Shown here in pieces: positions 1-9,016 of a DNA stretch of 64,000 bases. Made by a program: the position numbers and the translations under genes. The notes beneath the pieces were generated by a model. That model saw only the letters and a list, made by a program, of their open reading frames with translations. It did no database searches and was not told the origin of the DNA. This DNA comes from Algimonas arctica (GTDB taxonomy: Bacteria; Pseudomonadota; Alphaproteobacteria; Caulobacterales; Maricaulaceae). The stretch is from the NCBI RefSeq assembly GCF_014652695.1, contig NZ_BMZH01000003.1, forward strand, positions 227,001-291,000, written 5' to 3'. Numbering within the stretch: position 1 is the stretch's first letter; every line of letters starts with the position of its first letter.

Positions 1-3
1 TAC

Positions 4-423
4 TCACGGCGTAACCTCCACTAATCCAGGGCCGATAATCCGACCGGTAACGCGCTTTCGCGACGTCGTATTTATGACTGAGACACGATCGCCCTCAGCT
101 CCTTCACCAAGCGATCGCCCGGTTGTTTCCATGGTCAGCGACCCGCGTCGGAAAACCAACGTCACATTATCGTTGCGTTCGACCTGCAAAGGCGTCCGTA
201 CGTGACGCGGAGTCATGACGGCGCCAGCGCGCACAGAGCGAATTAACTCCTGCCCCACGTAATCCTCTGTCGCATAAGGTCCGGTCACATCGCCTTCGCG
301 AATAATAGCGCCGCGTTGCAAAGGACGGTTGGTTGTGACTTGTTCGGAATTGTCGGCCATGGCGGCCTGCGGGACGGTCGCAAATCCGAGCAGCACAATG
401 ATGATCAAGATTAAACGGGTCAT
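4..423 (-). CDS. flgA: Flagellar basal body P-ring formation chaperone FlgA (short form)
   Basis: FlgA is a periplasmic chaperone for assembly of the FlgI P-ring. The protein begins with a signal peptide (hydrophobic ILIIIVLLGF, cleavage near AMA-D) and is essentially only the C-terminal SAF-like half: 'RPLQRGAIIREGDV' followed by a small beta-rich domain that ends at the C-terminus. At 139 aa it is much shorter than the enteric FlgA (about 220 aa), as is common in Alphaproteobacteria. ATG at 423 is chosen because the signal peptide starts there; an in-frame TTG at 429 would overlap the flgG stop. It follows flgG with almost no gap, so it is the last gene seen of the fliM-motA-flgF-flgG-flgA run. 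The operon may continue past the left edge, where flgH would be expected. Confidence 0.9.
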   Translation of the reverse strand: MTRLILIIIVLLGFATVPQAAMADNSEQVTTNRPLQRGAIIREGDVTGPYATEDYVGQELIRSVRAGAVMTPRHVRTPLQVERNDNVTLVFRRGSLTMETTGRSLGEGAEGDRVSVINTTSRKRVTGRIIGPGLVEVTP

Positions 424-425
424 GA

Positions 426-1211
426 TCAACGAATCCGTGTCGTCGCGGAGTACATTTCGTCTGCCGCTGTGATGATCTTGGAATTCAGCTCATAGCCCCG
501 TTGCGCTTCGATCAGTTCCGAGATTTCTTCGACCACATCAACTCCGCTATCCTCGAGATAGCCTTGCCGCATGACGCCAATCCCGTCGGATCCGGCCGTG
601 CCGTTAATCGGTGAACCAGACGCTTCCGTTTCGCGGTAGAGATTGCCGCCCAGCGCTTCGAGGCCTTTTGTGTTGGCGAACACATTAAGGCTGATATTGC
701 CAACCGTTTGGCCCCGAGGAACATTATTGAAATATGCCACGACCTCGCCGTCGGGAGAAATCGTCACGCGACTAGCATCGGTAGGAATCGTGATCTGGTC
801 TGCCAAGGACAGACCGTCTGAATTGACCATCAGCCCATCCGCATCGCGGTAGAATTTACCGTCGCGCGTAAAGGCCGACTCGCCGTCTGCCTGAATAATT
901 TCGAAGAACCCTCGACCATTGACGGCCAAATCTAGATCGCCACCCGTTTCGCTTAGCGCACCTTGGACGATTTCCATAGAGACTGTTGTCGGACGAACGC
1001 CCATACCGATCTGGATGCCAGCGGGGACCACGGATCCGGTTTGAGAGGTCAGCGACCCCGGTGTTTGATATTGCTGATAAATGAGATCGGCGAATTCGGC
1101 CACGCGCGGCTGATAAGCCGTCGTGCTCATGTTCGCGATATTGTTGGCGATGACGTCGACCCGCATTTGTTGTGCGGACATGCCAGTTGCGGCGATTTTC
1201 AAGGCGTTCAT
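426..1211 (-). CDS. flgG: Flagellar distal rod protein FlgG
   Basis: FlgG builds the distal rod joining the MS-ring and proximal rod to the hook. The 261-aa protein has the N-terminal rod/hook signature (MNALKIAATGMSAQQ, then NNIANMSTTAYQP), a middle 'LAVNGRGFFEI' domain, and the C-terminal heptad segment 'ISELIEAQRGYELNSKII' that forms the D0 coiled coil. Length is as usual for FlgG. Start is ATG 1211 with a strong AAGGAGG ribosome site about 8 bases upstream. It lies 89 bp after flgF and directly before flgA, giving the order flgF-flgG-flgA. Confidence 0.95.
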   Translation of the reverse strand: MNALKIAATGMSAQQMRVDVIANNIANMSTTAYQPRVAEFADLIYQQYQTPGSLTSQTGSVVPAGIQIGMGVRPTTVSMEIVQGALSETGGDLDLAVNGRGFFEIIQADGESAFTRDGKFYRDADGLMVNSDGLSLADQITIPTDASRVTISPDGEVVAYFNNVPRGQTVGNISLNVFANTKGLEALGGNLYRETEASGSPINGTAGSDGIGVMRQGYLEDSGVDVVEEISELIEAQRGYELNSKIITAADEMYSATTRIR

Positions 1212-1300
1212 CCTGAAGCCTCCTTTTCCCTGTTAAGTCTTGTTGGGTTGAAATTCCGTGAGTTAAGTACTGTTTGCGTGTGGTGTCTGAGTGAGTGTCA

Positions 1301-2029
1301 TTATTGTCTGAGCGTTCTGGCAACGCTGCGGATGCGCTCATCTTCAATATCCAGCAGCGCCTGGCCCGCATCATAATGGCGCTGCACTTCGATCATGCGC
1401 GCCATTTCCAACACAGGATTGACGTTGCTTTCTTCCAAGAAACCCGAGGCGATGTTGGGAACATCCACGTTTTGAATGTTTTCGCCGGTCCAGAGATTAT
1501 TGCCTTCGCGCTGCAATGTTTCTGTATCGGCCGTGAAAACGCCGACGCGGCCAAGTTCGACGCCGTCTGATGAAATTGTGCCATCGCGACTCACTTGAAT
1601 GGACGCCGCTTCCTGCGGGATGGCGATTTCTCCGCCGCCTGTCCCCAGCACCGCATGGCCTTGTGGGTTGACGAGAATACGGTCCGCATTGAGCATGAAA
1701 TGACCGGCGCGTGTCAGTCTTTCGCCATTCGGTGTTTGGACTTTAAAAAAGCCTTCGCCCGTCAACGCCATATCCAGTTCACCGCCTGTGGACTTCAAGC
1801 CCCCATCCGTCAGGTCCGTAGCGTGAGCGCCGAGGCGGCCCATTGATAGGCTGGTCGCGCCGTCAGGCGAGGAGGTTCCCGCTTCGATTTGACGAATATA
1901 TTCCGAGAAAACCCCGTGTTCTGCCTTAAATCCTGTGGTGCCCATATTGGCGACATTATTGGCCACGGTTGAAAATTCGCGCATCAGACCCGACTGACGG
2001 GTAAGCATGGTATAGACGGCATTATCCAC
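1301..2029 (-). CDS. flgF: Flagellar proximal rod protein FlgF
   Basis: FlgF is one of the rod proteins of the basal body. The 242-aa product has the family N-terminus (MDNAVYTMLTRQSGLMREF, 'VANNVANMGTTGFK'), the 'LTGEGFFKV' middle motif and the C-terminal 'MARMIEVQRHYDAGQALLD' helix. The start is GTG at 2029, preceded by GGGAGG nine bases upstream, and overlaps the end of the preceding gene by 8 bp, so translation is probably coupled. It is shorter than FlgG and has the FlgF-type C-terminus, which separates the two paralogues. Confidence 0.93.
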   Translation of the reverse strand: MDNAVYTMLTRQSGLMREFSTVANNVANMGTTGFKAEHGVFSEYIRQIEAGTSSPDGATSLSMGRLGAHATDLTDGGLKSTGGELDMALTGEGFFKVQTPNGERLTRAGHFMLNADRILVNPQGHAVLGTGGGEIAIPQEAASIQVSRDGTISSDGVELGRVGVFTADTETLQREGNNLWTGENIQNVDVPNIASGFLEESNVNPVLEMARMIEVQRHYDAGQALLDIEDERIRSVARTLRQ

Positions 2030-3362
2030 GGCTCAAAACCTCCCGGTAGGTGTCCATATCTACATTGACGGTGTCGAGATAATCCGTCAGCTCAGGGCCA
2101 CTCAGATGGTCCGGGGCCGCCGTCTTTTGCAGAGATGATTTGAAATCAGCCGCGTCTACGGACAAACTACCCGACGTCAGGGCTTGCAACCGGGCTTCGG
2201 CTTTAGCCTTAAGAGCGGGCGAAAATTCGATACCCTTGCCTTCAAGCCGACCAATGACATCTAGCGCTTGAATCGCTTTAAGCGGGTCATCGGCCTCAAT
2301 CGCTTCTTCCAGCCGGACCGCTAAGCGGGCGCGTGCCCCCTCATTATTGACCAGATTATTGGCGCTCGTCACGAGCTCTGCCACATAAACAATATCGTCA
2401 TCTTCAATGGCTGAAGTCAGAAGTCGTTTTTTCGCGTTATCGCGTACCTGTGGGTCAGGACTTTCCGACAAGCGTTTTAATTCAGAGCGCGCAGCCGGCG
2501 CGGCATTAATTTTCCGCATCAGGTCAAGCGCAATCATTTGCTCTGGGCCATCACGTTCGGCGATCCATGACAATCGTGTTCTTGCGCCCACCGGGTCGCG
2601 TGACATTTTCAGAATCCCATCGAGCAAGATATGTTCCGGGTCGCGGTCATGATGCGGCTGCCCATGAAGTTTCGCATCGATAAGCGTATCTGAGACACGT
2701 CGGGTCAGACGAAGATTACCGGCCAGTCCCGCGCGTATGGCGATCTGAACGCCGAGTTGTCGGCGTAAGTGGGTATCCATACCGGCCAACGCAGCGGTTA
2801 ATACAGTTTCATCCTTAGCATCGAGCACATGGGCCGGGTCCGCTAAGGCCTGCCAAGGCAGAAAAGACGGTCCACATTCACCCGCACGGCTCAGATCAAC
2901 CGGGAGCGGCCGACCATCATAACTCGGGTCAATGAGGTCTGCGAGCGCTCCCGCAAGGACTGCATTTTCAGGCCAATCGACCCGCAATTCGGTGAATAGA
3001 CCTGTCGCAAAACTGCCCTGCCCGCCGTCGAAAAGCGGGGCCAAAGTCATACAATCCGAGGCCGCGCCTGTTGACTGAGGATTTTTGCCGCCAGCCGTAA
3101 TTTCTGCCTCGCTCAACTCACGGTTTTTAAGATCAACCAGCCCATTTCGTCCGGCAGCCTCAAACAGGTTGCGGAGGTTATTCACCTGGCTTTCCACGTC
3201 TTGAGACATGGCAACTGGCGTCTCTTTGAGCGCCACTGCGTGAACTGTGTCCGGCTCATCTGTGTCCGAAGGAGGATTCGCAAACGTACTAATCGGAAAC
3301 GCCGAAAGCCCGAGCACGAGAACGCTCAGGCCAAATTTTGATATGCGGGTCTCTTGCTTCAC
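2022..3362 (-). CDS. Secreted helical-repeat protein between motA and flgF, unknown function (MotC-like position)
   Basis: I do not recognise this 446-aa protein by motif. It starts with a signal peptide (LSVLVLGLSAFPISTFA-N), so it should be periplasmic. The rest is almost entirely charged, alanine-rich alpha helix arranged like HEAT or TPR repeats, for example around 'QLGVQIAIRAGLAGNL' and 'LLTSAIEDDDIVYVAELV'. Two cysteines lie in the first third. The start is GTG at 3362 and overlaps the motA stop in a GTGA arrangement; its own end overlaps flgF. Such tight coupling between a stator gene and a rod gene suggests a motor or basal-body role. In rhizobia a periplasmic protein, MotC, serves the MotB stator, and this could be a counterpart, but I see no clear MotC signature. 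The function is inference from position only. Confidence 0.7.
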   Translation of the reverse strand: MKQETRISKFGLSVLVLGLSAFPISTFANPPSDTDEPDTVHAVALKETPVAMSQDVESQVNNLRNLFEAAGRNGLVDLKNRELSEAEITAGGKNPQSTGAASDCMTLAPLFDGGQGSFATGLFTELRVDWPENAVLAGALADLIDPSYDGRPLPVDLSRAGECGPSFLPWQALADPAHVLDAKDETVLTAALAGMDTHLRRQLGVQIAIRAGLAGNLRLTRRVSDTLIDAKLHGQPHHDRDPEHILLDGILKMSRDPVGARTRLSWIAERDGPEQMIALDLMRKINAAPAARSELKRLSESPDPQVRDNAKKRLLTSAIEDDDIVYVAELVTSANNLVNNEGARARLAVRLEEAIEADDPLKAIQALDVIGRLEGKGIEFSPALKAKAEARLQALTSGSLSVDAADFKSSLQKTAAPDHLSGPELTDYLDTVNVDMDTYREVLSRG

Positions 3363-4225
3363 GCTGCTTGTTTCAGCGCCTTGATGGCGTCCTCAACTTC
3401 GGAGAAGCTCGGCCTGCATCCATGCGGCGCACTTCGACGCGCCACTTCGATACATAATATCGTGTCGTTCTTATGGAGGCTGGAGACCAAGACCTCGCGC
3501 ATCAGAGAATAAAAGTAAGCTTCTTGATCCCGGATCTGTTTCACTCGGTTCGCCAGCGGTCCAACTAAGGAGTAGGCGAGGAACACGCCGAGGAATGTCC
3601 CGACCAAAGCGCCGCCGATCATTTCACCCAAAACTTCCGGCGGCTTATCGATCGACGCCATTGTTTTAATCACGCCCAGAACGGCCGCAACAATTCCCAA
3701 TGCGGGCAAAGCATCCGCCATATTTTGTAGGGCGTGACTGCCGTGCAGACGCTCTTCCGTCATCACTTCCAGCTGTTTGTCGAGCAGTTCTTCGACCTGA
3801 TAGACATTGTCGAAATTCATCAGCATGGACCGCATCGTGTCGCAGATCAGTTCTACGAAATCTCTCGAGGCCAGGATGCGCGGGTATTTCTGAAATACCA
3901 CTGAATTTTCAGGATCTTCGATGTGCGATTCAAGATCGACCGGGCTATCTTCTGATAGACGAACCAGCTCATGCATCAGGCAAAGCAAATCAGAATAATC
4001 CTGACGTTTCCATTTTGGACCTTTGAACACCGCAAGCAGGTCATTCATCGTGCTTTTGATCGTGTGCATGTCGTTGCCACAGACAAAAGCACCGATCGCG
4101 GCGCCGCCAATCATCATCATTTCAAACGGAAGTGAGTGCATGATGATGCTCATCTTCCCGCCTGCCAATATATAGCCGCCGAAGACGCAAATTACGGTAA
4201 TAACAATGCCGATAATTGAGTTCAT
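3359..4225 (-). CDS. motA: Flagellar motor stator protein MotA
   Basis: MotA is the inner-membrane proton-channel subunit that, with MotB, drives flagellar rotation. The 288-aa protein has four membrane segments: near residues 1-24 and 30-50, then the pair starting 'MADALPALGIVAAVLGVIKT' and 'MIGGALVGTFLGVFLAYSLVG'. The large cytoplasmic loop between TM2 and TM3 carries the acidic and basic residues that contact FliG. Start is ATG 4225. The partner motB is not adjacent but starts on the opposite strand at 5401, with fliM between them, a layout similar to rhizobial fla clusters where fliM and motA are neighbours. Confidence 0.96.
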   Translation of the reverse strand: MNSIIGIVITVICVFGGYILAGGKMSIIMHSLPFEMMMIGGAAIGAFVCGNDMHTIKSTMNDLLAVFKGPKWKRQDYSDLLCLMHELVRLSEDSPVDLESHIEDPENSVVFQKYPRILASRDFVELICDTMRSMLMNFDNVYQVEELLDKQLEVMTEERLHGSHALQNMADALPALGIVAAVLGVIKTMASIDKPPEVLGEMIGGALVGTFLGVFLAYSLVGPLANRVKQIRDQEAYFYSLMREVLVSSLHKNDTILCIEVARRSAPHGCRPSFSEVEDAIKALKQAA

Positions 4226-4287
4226 AAATGTTCGTTACACCAGCAGGTGTTAATTCAAAGCTAAGTGCGATAGAGTAAGATTGTGGA

Positions 4288-5241
4288 TCATGCTGGCACA
4301 GGCTCGGCCTTGGGTGCGGTCCGCAAATTTTCTGGCGCCACGCGGAAAGATGGGTCTAACCCCCGATTAAGCCGAACGGCCTTTAACCCTTTATCCGCCC
4401 CTAAAGACGCATCGGTCAGCGGCACGGGGCCGTCGCCCATTTTAACGTTTAATTCTAAATGATCGAAGCGCAGACCTGGCAAGCCAATCACCTGCCCAAT
4501 TTTCAAACGGCTACAATCCGCGACACTCATTCGAACGCGGTCTGCCACAGCTTGAATTTCGACATGGCAGGGACCGAGGCGGGGCGGAAGGCTTGGCGCC
4601 TTCGGAAGGGGAGACGCAACGGTGTCCTCAGATTGTCCACTGGCCAATAATTCCGTCGTGACGATCAGAACGATTCGCATGTCTCCGCCATCGCCATCAA
4701 GATAGGCGACTTCCATCGACAAAACCTCATAGGCAGTGAAATCAGCAAGCACCGTGTCCCGTTGCTCAACGGCCCAAACGTGTTCCGCCAAACCTGAATG
4801 CGCCATAATGCGGGTGTCGTTTATGCTGTCCCCGAGCGACAGCATATTCTCTTCAGCAAAGGGCCGGAGCACCGCAAGCGCAGCCGCATCAAGACCGGAA
4901 TCAAGTTGCAAAACATCTTGTGCGGCCATTTCGACCAAGGGGTCTGTGAGGGCGACAGCGATACGGCGAGATCGACGAGATCCGCGCGTTGTCATTATAA
5001 TGCCGGGAATTACATCCGCTTTCGGCATCGCCCAATCGGCGTGCGTGAGCTCAATTTGCGCGTCTTCTAGCGACAGCCAGTCGCATAGCGCACTATTAAT
5101 ACTGGGAAGAAGTGACATCGCCATATCTGTCGCGTTCGGACGATCTGAGTCCGGTTTGCTAGCAAATGCGATTTTCCGGGCAATGACGGACAAGACGATT
5201 CTTTCGTTCTCGGCCCATCCTGGGCCTGTACACTGTCCCAA
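4288..5241 (-). CDS. fliM: Divergent flagellar motor switch protein FliM
   Basis: FliM is the middle part of the C-ring and binds CheY-P, FliG and FliN. This 317-aa protein is of the divergent type seen in rhizobia. The C-terminal SpoA/FliN-like domain is clear ('CHVEIQAVADRVRMSVADCSRL... KIGQVIGLPG'), while the middle CheC-like domain is weakly conserved. Odd points: the N-terminal CheY-binding motif (EIDxLL in most FliM) is not visible and the GGxG loop is not seen. The start is uncertain: an upstream in-frame stop lies at 5247-5245, so translation must begin at TTG 5241 or at internal codons such as ATG at residue 40. The identification rests on the C-terminal domain and on motA lying next downstream. 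Confidence 0.8.
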   Translation of the reverse strand: MGQCTGPGWAENERIVLSVIARKIAFASKPDSDRPNATDMAMSLLPSINSALCDWLSLEDAQIELTHADWAMPKADVIPGIIMTTRGSRRSRRIAVALTDPLVEMAAQDVLQLDSGLDAAALAVLRPFAEENMLSLGDSINDTRIMAHSGLAEHVWAVEQRDTVLADFTAYEVLSMEVAYLDGDGGDMRIVLIVTTELLASGQSEDTVASPLPKAPSLPPRLGPCHVEIQAVADRVRMSVADCSRLKIGQVIGLPGLRFDHLELNVKMGDGPVPLTDASLGADKGLKAVRLNRGLDPSFRVAPENLRTAPKAEPVPA

Positions 5242-5400
5242 CTCTCATCAAAAGGTTGCGTAAAGGTTGACCGATTGACCTAAATCACCCCGAAACTTCA
5301 TAAAAGATCAACCATGCCTCGTACCAATTTAGCAACGGCTCTGCGCTAAGACGGGATTTGAACCGATCCTCCGGACCATTATTATGCTGAGATTAGATTT

Positions 5401-6177
5401 ATGAGCGCCGGACAAACCATCATCATCAAACGCCCCAAAATCGTTAAGGGGGGCGGCCATCATGGTGGGGCTTGGAAAGTTGCCTATGCTGATTTCGTGA
5501 CAGCGATGATGGCGTTTTTCCTGCTGATGTGGCTGCTTAACGCGACATCCGAAGAACAACGCAAAGGACTCGCAGACTATTTTAGTCCCTCAATTCCGAT
5601 TGCGGCCGTGTCTGGCGGCGGAGCCGGCGCACTTGATGGGGAAGAAGTGACCCGCGCCCCCGCCCTCTCAACGGCCAGTCCAACCGAAGGAATAAATGAT
5701 AACCTCGCTGGCATGCCAGACGACGCGATGGTCGCCGCTATGCAAGCAGCCTTGATCGGAGAAGAAACGGAACTTAGCGATCATATCAGCGTCCGTATGA
5801 GCCCTGAAGGTCTTGTCATCGAACTCACTGACAGAGATAGCCGCCCCTTATTTGCTTCGGGCCGGGCAGATCCTTCACCCATTTTAATGAAACTGACGGC
5901 CGCCGTCGCGCAAGCCTTAGAAGAAGTCTCGAACACAATAAAAATCGACGGGCACACGGATAGCCGCCGCTATGGCAATGGATTGCAGGGGTATAGTAAC
6001 TGGGAATTATCGAGCGACCGCGCCAATGCCGCGCGTCGGATGATCACACAAGCCGGCCTACCTGAAACACGGATTACGGAAGTCTCAGGCCGCGCCGCCA
6101 CCATGCCCTTTGTCGATGATCCGCTTGATGCCCGCAATCGACGTATTTCGATTACCCTGTTACGATCCGGTGGTTAG
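5401..6177 (+). CDS. motB: Flagellar motor stator protein MotB
   Basis: MotB anchors the stator to peptidoglycan and carries the proton-binding aspartate. In this 258-aa protein the single membrane helix includes 'AYADFVTAMMAFFLLMWLL', with the key aspartate at residue 31. A plug/linker of about 80 residues follows, then an OmpA-like peptidoglycan-binding domain ('IKIDGHTDSRRYG', 'NWELSSDRANAARRMI', 'DARNRRISITLL'). The positively charged N-terminus (KRPKIVKGGGHHGG) is typical. It is divergent from fliM and separated from it by about 160 bp. No other gene follows in the operon: flgE starts 154 bp downstream. Confidence 0.96.
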   Translation: MSAGQTIIIKRPKIVKGGGHHGGAWKVAYADFVTAMMAFFLLMWLLNATSEEQRKGLADYFSPSIPIAAVSGGGAGALDGEEVTRAPALSTASPTEGINDNLAGMPDDAMVAAMQAALIGEETELSDHISVRMSPEGLVIELTDRDSRPLFASGRADPSPILMKLTAAVAQALEEVSNTIKIDGHTDSRRYGNGLQGYSNWELSSDRANAARRMITQAGLPETRITEVSGRAATMPFVDDPLDARNRRISITLLRSGG

Positions 6178-6331
6178 TCACAAAACAGGCTCATTCGCGC
6201 GTCTAAATCCTGGGTTAGTAACCTCTGATTCATCCTATACCTTTTCTTAAGGCTGTTCGTTTAGTTCTGTCCTTGGTTCCAGAGAACCCCGTCCCAGCGC
6301 GTTGCTGGATTCGGATTCAAGGATTGAAACG

Positions 6332-7606
6332 ATGACAATAACCTCCTCGCTCAATGCGGGCGTAATGGGCCTGAACGTGAACGCCACACGCCTCGCCTCC
6401 ATTTCCAACAACATCGCCAACTCGGCTACTTACGGCTATAAACGCGCTGACGTCGATTTCAGCTCCTTGGTCGTTGAGCAAGGCCGCAGTGTCTATTCTG
6501 CGGGTGGCGTTCGCGCAACAGCCACACGAGATGTGTCTGACGCAGGCTCATTGATCTCAACCGGCCGGTCGACAGACATTGCCGTTAACGGTTCCGGCAT
6601 GCTGCCAGTCACCACACTCGCTGGACTGGACCAACCCGCCGCAGAACGTGACTTTATGATGGTTCCCACGGGTAGCTTTTCACCGGATGCCGACGGTTAC
6701 CTGCGGACAGAGAGTGGGTTATTCCTGACAGGGTGGGAAATTGATGCGGATGACAGCCCGATAACGACGGGTCGCGGCAGCACCACCGGACTTGTCCCAA
6801 TCAATCTAACAGCCGGACAATTTAGCGCTGAAAATACCAGCCAGATCCAACTGGGAGTCAACCTTCCTGGTGATCCGTCGGGTTTACCAGCAAATAACAC
6901 CCTGGATGTCCCAATTGAATATTTCAATCAGATTGGATTGCCACAATCACTCGACACGGTCTTCACGCGGAATGCGGGCGGAGATTGGGACGTTGTCATC
7001 AATGACAATTCCACAGGAACCTCTGTTCAGACCGCTACGTTCAACATCACGTTCGGTTCAGACGGAAGTCTTGACACCGTGACCCCAGGTGCGGGCGCTG
7101 CTTATAATGCGACCGACGGCGAAGTTTCAATCACGCTGCCAAACGGTCCGGTCGACGTCTTTGTTGGACGCCTCGGTACGACCGAAGGGATGAGTCAGAT
7201 CGGAACAGCCTTTCAGACACAGAATGTTTCCGCCAACGGGTCGCCTGCTGGTGAACTACAGTCGATAGAATTTTCACCTGATGGCACCCTAGAAGCCATA
7301 TATAATACAGGCGCGCGACGGGCATTATTCCAAATCCCAGTTGCCGTGGTCGCAAACCCCGATGGCATGCAAGCCACCGGCAATCAGGCCTACCGTGTGA
7401 CACGTGAAAGTGGCGACATCTATCTTTGGGATGCCGGCGAAGGCCCATCTGGTGGTATTGCTGGATATTCATTGATGGAAAGCAATACGGATATTGCCGC
7501 AGAGCTAACCAACCTGATTGAAACGCAACGTGCTTATTCTTCCAACGCTAAGATCGTTCAGACGGTCGATGAGATGTTGCAAGAAACCACGAACCTGAAA
7601 CGATAG
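6332..7606 (+). CDS. flgE: Flagellar hook protein FlgE
   Basis: FlgE polymerises into the flagellar hook. The 424-aa product shows the rod/hook N-terminus (MTITSSLNAGVMGLNVNATR, then 'SNNIANSATYGYKRADVDF'), surface domains in the middle that fit FlgE ('VPTGSFSPDADGYL') and the C-terminal 'ELTNLIETQRAYSSNAKIV' helix. ATG 6332 is chosen over an in-frame TTG at 6302 because the conserved N-terminus begins there and AAGGA lies about 9 bases upstream. It heads the plus-strand run flgE-flgK-flgL-flgI, the usual order for hook, hook-filament junction proteins and P-ring in this group. Confidence 0.95.
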   Translation: MTITSSLNAGVMGLNVNATRLASISNNIANSATYGYKRADVDFSSLVVEQGRSVYSAGGVRATATRDVSDAGSLISTGRSTDIAVNGSGMLPVTTLAGLDQPAAERDFMMVPTGSFSPDADGYLRTESGLFLTGWEIDADDSPITTGRGSTTGLVPINLTAGQFSAENTSQIQLGVNLPGDPSGLPANNTLDVPIEYFNQIGLPQSLDTVFTRNAGGDWDVVINDNSTGTSVQTATFNITFGSDGSLDTVTPGAGAAYNATDGEVSITLPNGPVDVFVGRLGTTEGMSQIGTAFQTQNVSANGSPAGELQSIEFSPDGTLEAIYNTGARRALFQIPVAVVANPDGMQATGNQAYRVTRESGDIYLWDAGEGPSGGIAGYSLMESNTDIAAELTNLIETQRAYSSNAKIVQTVDEMLQETTNLKR

Positions 7607-7631
7607 GTTAGACCGCTAAAGGTCGCCCACT

Positions 7632-9014
7632 ATGTCGCTCGTCAGTAGCCTTTCTAATGCCCGCGCCGGAATGGCCGCGACACAGGCCCGTGCGCAAACG
7701 GCATCGGCCAATATCGCTAATGTTTCGACGCCGGGCTATGTCCGGCGCGAAACTGATTTAAGTCAAAGCGGGCCGACCGGCGTTACCGTCACGGGGTCAT
7801 CTCGGATTCAGGACAATATCGTCGTTCAAACCCGGCGCGATGCACAATCGCAAAGTGCGCGGTCTGATCTCATCGATACCGTTTTAACGCGCACGCTTTC
7901 CGCTTTTGGCAGTCCGGGGAGCTCTAACGGCGTGTTCGGTGCATTCACCCAATTCGAAAGCGATCTGCAAACCCTCAAATCAACGCCTGAATCGGCTGCC
8001 TCGCAATCAATTACAGTTGATTCGTTGAAAGATCTCACAAGCGCCCTGTCTGATGCGTCAGAAGCGTTACAATCGGAACGAACCCAAGCTGACGCCAGTA
8101 TCGCGTCCGACATTAAATTTGCCAATCAACTCGCCGCGAATATTTACGACCTGAACAGCGATATCACCAGTGCCAAAGCCAATGGGCGCGACACGAGTCC
8201 TCTACTGGATCAGCGCGACAGTCTACTTGACCAGCTCTCCCTCATGATACCGGTGGACGTTAAGCATCTAGAAACAGGGGCTGTCTCTGTTCGCACATCG
8301 ACAGGTCTTAACCTCGTCGGCGCGACAGTCAATAAAATCGAATTTACCCCGTCCGCCCGAGTCGGGCCAATAGACACGACATCGGCAGATGGCGGGCGGT
8401 TGTCCATTCCCACCATTGATGGCCGCCCCATCGCGCCCGGTTCTGGCCCTCATGCGGTCACAGAAGGTCGAATCGCGGCCAATCTTGATTTGCGAGATAG
8501 CGTCTTGCCCCAGCAAGCCGCCATGCTTGACAATTTCGCTTATGACCTCGCCGCGTCACTCGAGGCCTTGGGGGAACCGCTCTTACTCGATAATGGCGCG
8601 CCCATTGATGCCTTGAACAAAATCGGCCTGTCACAACGGCTGGGCGTTAACCCGCTCATTGATCCAACGCACGGGGGGTCCCCATCCCGCCTGCGCGATG
8701 GCCTTGCCGCGACCACCCCTGGTGCGCCTTCTGACGATACACGCCTGTCCGCTCTTGCGGATGCGCTGTCACCGTTTTCCACTCAGCTCGCAACAGTTGT
8801 TAGCGATGTCTCATCAGACGCTCTCCGGGCGCAGCGGATTCACACAGGAAATGTGGCACGAGAAATCACGTTGATCGAAGTGGATTCCCAACTCAGTGGC
8901 GTCGATCTTGATTACGAACTTCAAAGCCTGCTGGCAATTGAACAGGCCTACACCGCCAATGCGCGCGTCATTCAAACCATTAGTGACATGTTTGATACAT
9001 TGGCGAGGATCTAA
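7632..9014 (+). CDS. flgK: Flagellar hook-associated protein 1 (FlgK)
   Basis: FlgK is the first junction protein between hook and filament. The 460-aa protein starts with MSLVSSLSNARAGMAATQAR and the 'SANIANVSTPGYVRRE' motif and ends with the C-terminal 'LQSLLAIEQAYTANARVI' coiled segment. The middle 'LAANIYDLNSDI ... LLDQRDSLLDQLS' region is diagnostic for FlgK. It is shorter than the enteric protein (about 550 aa), as the central variable domain is reduced. AAAGG lies upstream of ATG 7632. It is followed by flgL after only 2 bases, so the two junction proteins are co-translated. Confidence 0.94.
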   Translation: MSLVSSLSNARAGMAATQARAQTASANIANVSTPGYVRRETDLSQSGPTGVTVTGSSRIQDNIVVQTRRDAQSQSARSDLIDTVLTRTLSAFGSPGSSNGVFGAFTQFESDLQTLKSTPESAASQSITVDSLKDLTSALSDASEALQSERTQADASIASDIKFANQLAANIYDLNSDITSAKANGRDTSPLLDQRDSLLDQLSLMIPVDVKHLETGAVSVRTSTGLNLVGATVNKIEFTPSARVGPIDTTSADGGRLSIPTIDGRPIAPGSGPHAVTEGRIAANLDLRDSVLPQQAAMLDNFAYDLAASLEALGEPLLLDNGAPIDALNKIGLSQRLGVNPLIDPTHGGSPSRLRDGLAATTPGAPSDDTRLSALADALSPFSTQLATVVSDVSSDALRAQRIHTGNVAREITLIEVDSQLSGVDLDYELQSLLAIEQAYTANARVIQTISDMFDTLARI

Positions 9015-9016
9015 TC

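Noticed and set aside
856-1374. 172-codon minus-strand frame spanning the flgF-flgG gap
   Set aside because: Out-of-frame with both rod genes and very arginine-rich; flgG and flgF explain the region.
5345-5375. tRNA T-arm-like sequence (GGTTCAAATCCCG on the minus strand) between fliM and motB
   Set aside because: No matching acceptor, D-arm or anticodon stem could be found on either side, and the T-stem has a mismatch. Most likely chance, possibly a remnant; not called as tRNA or attachment site.
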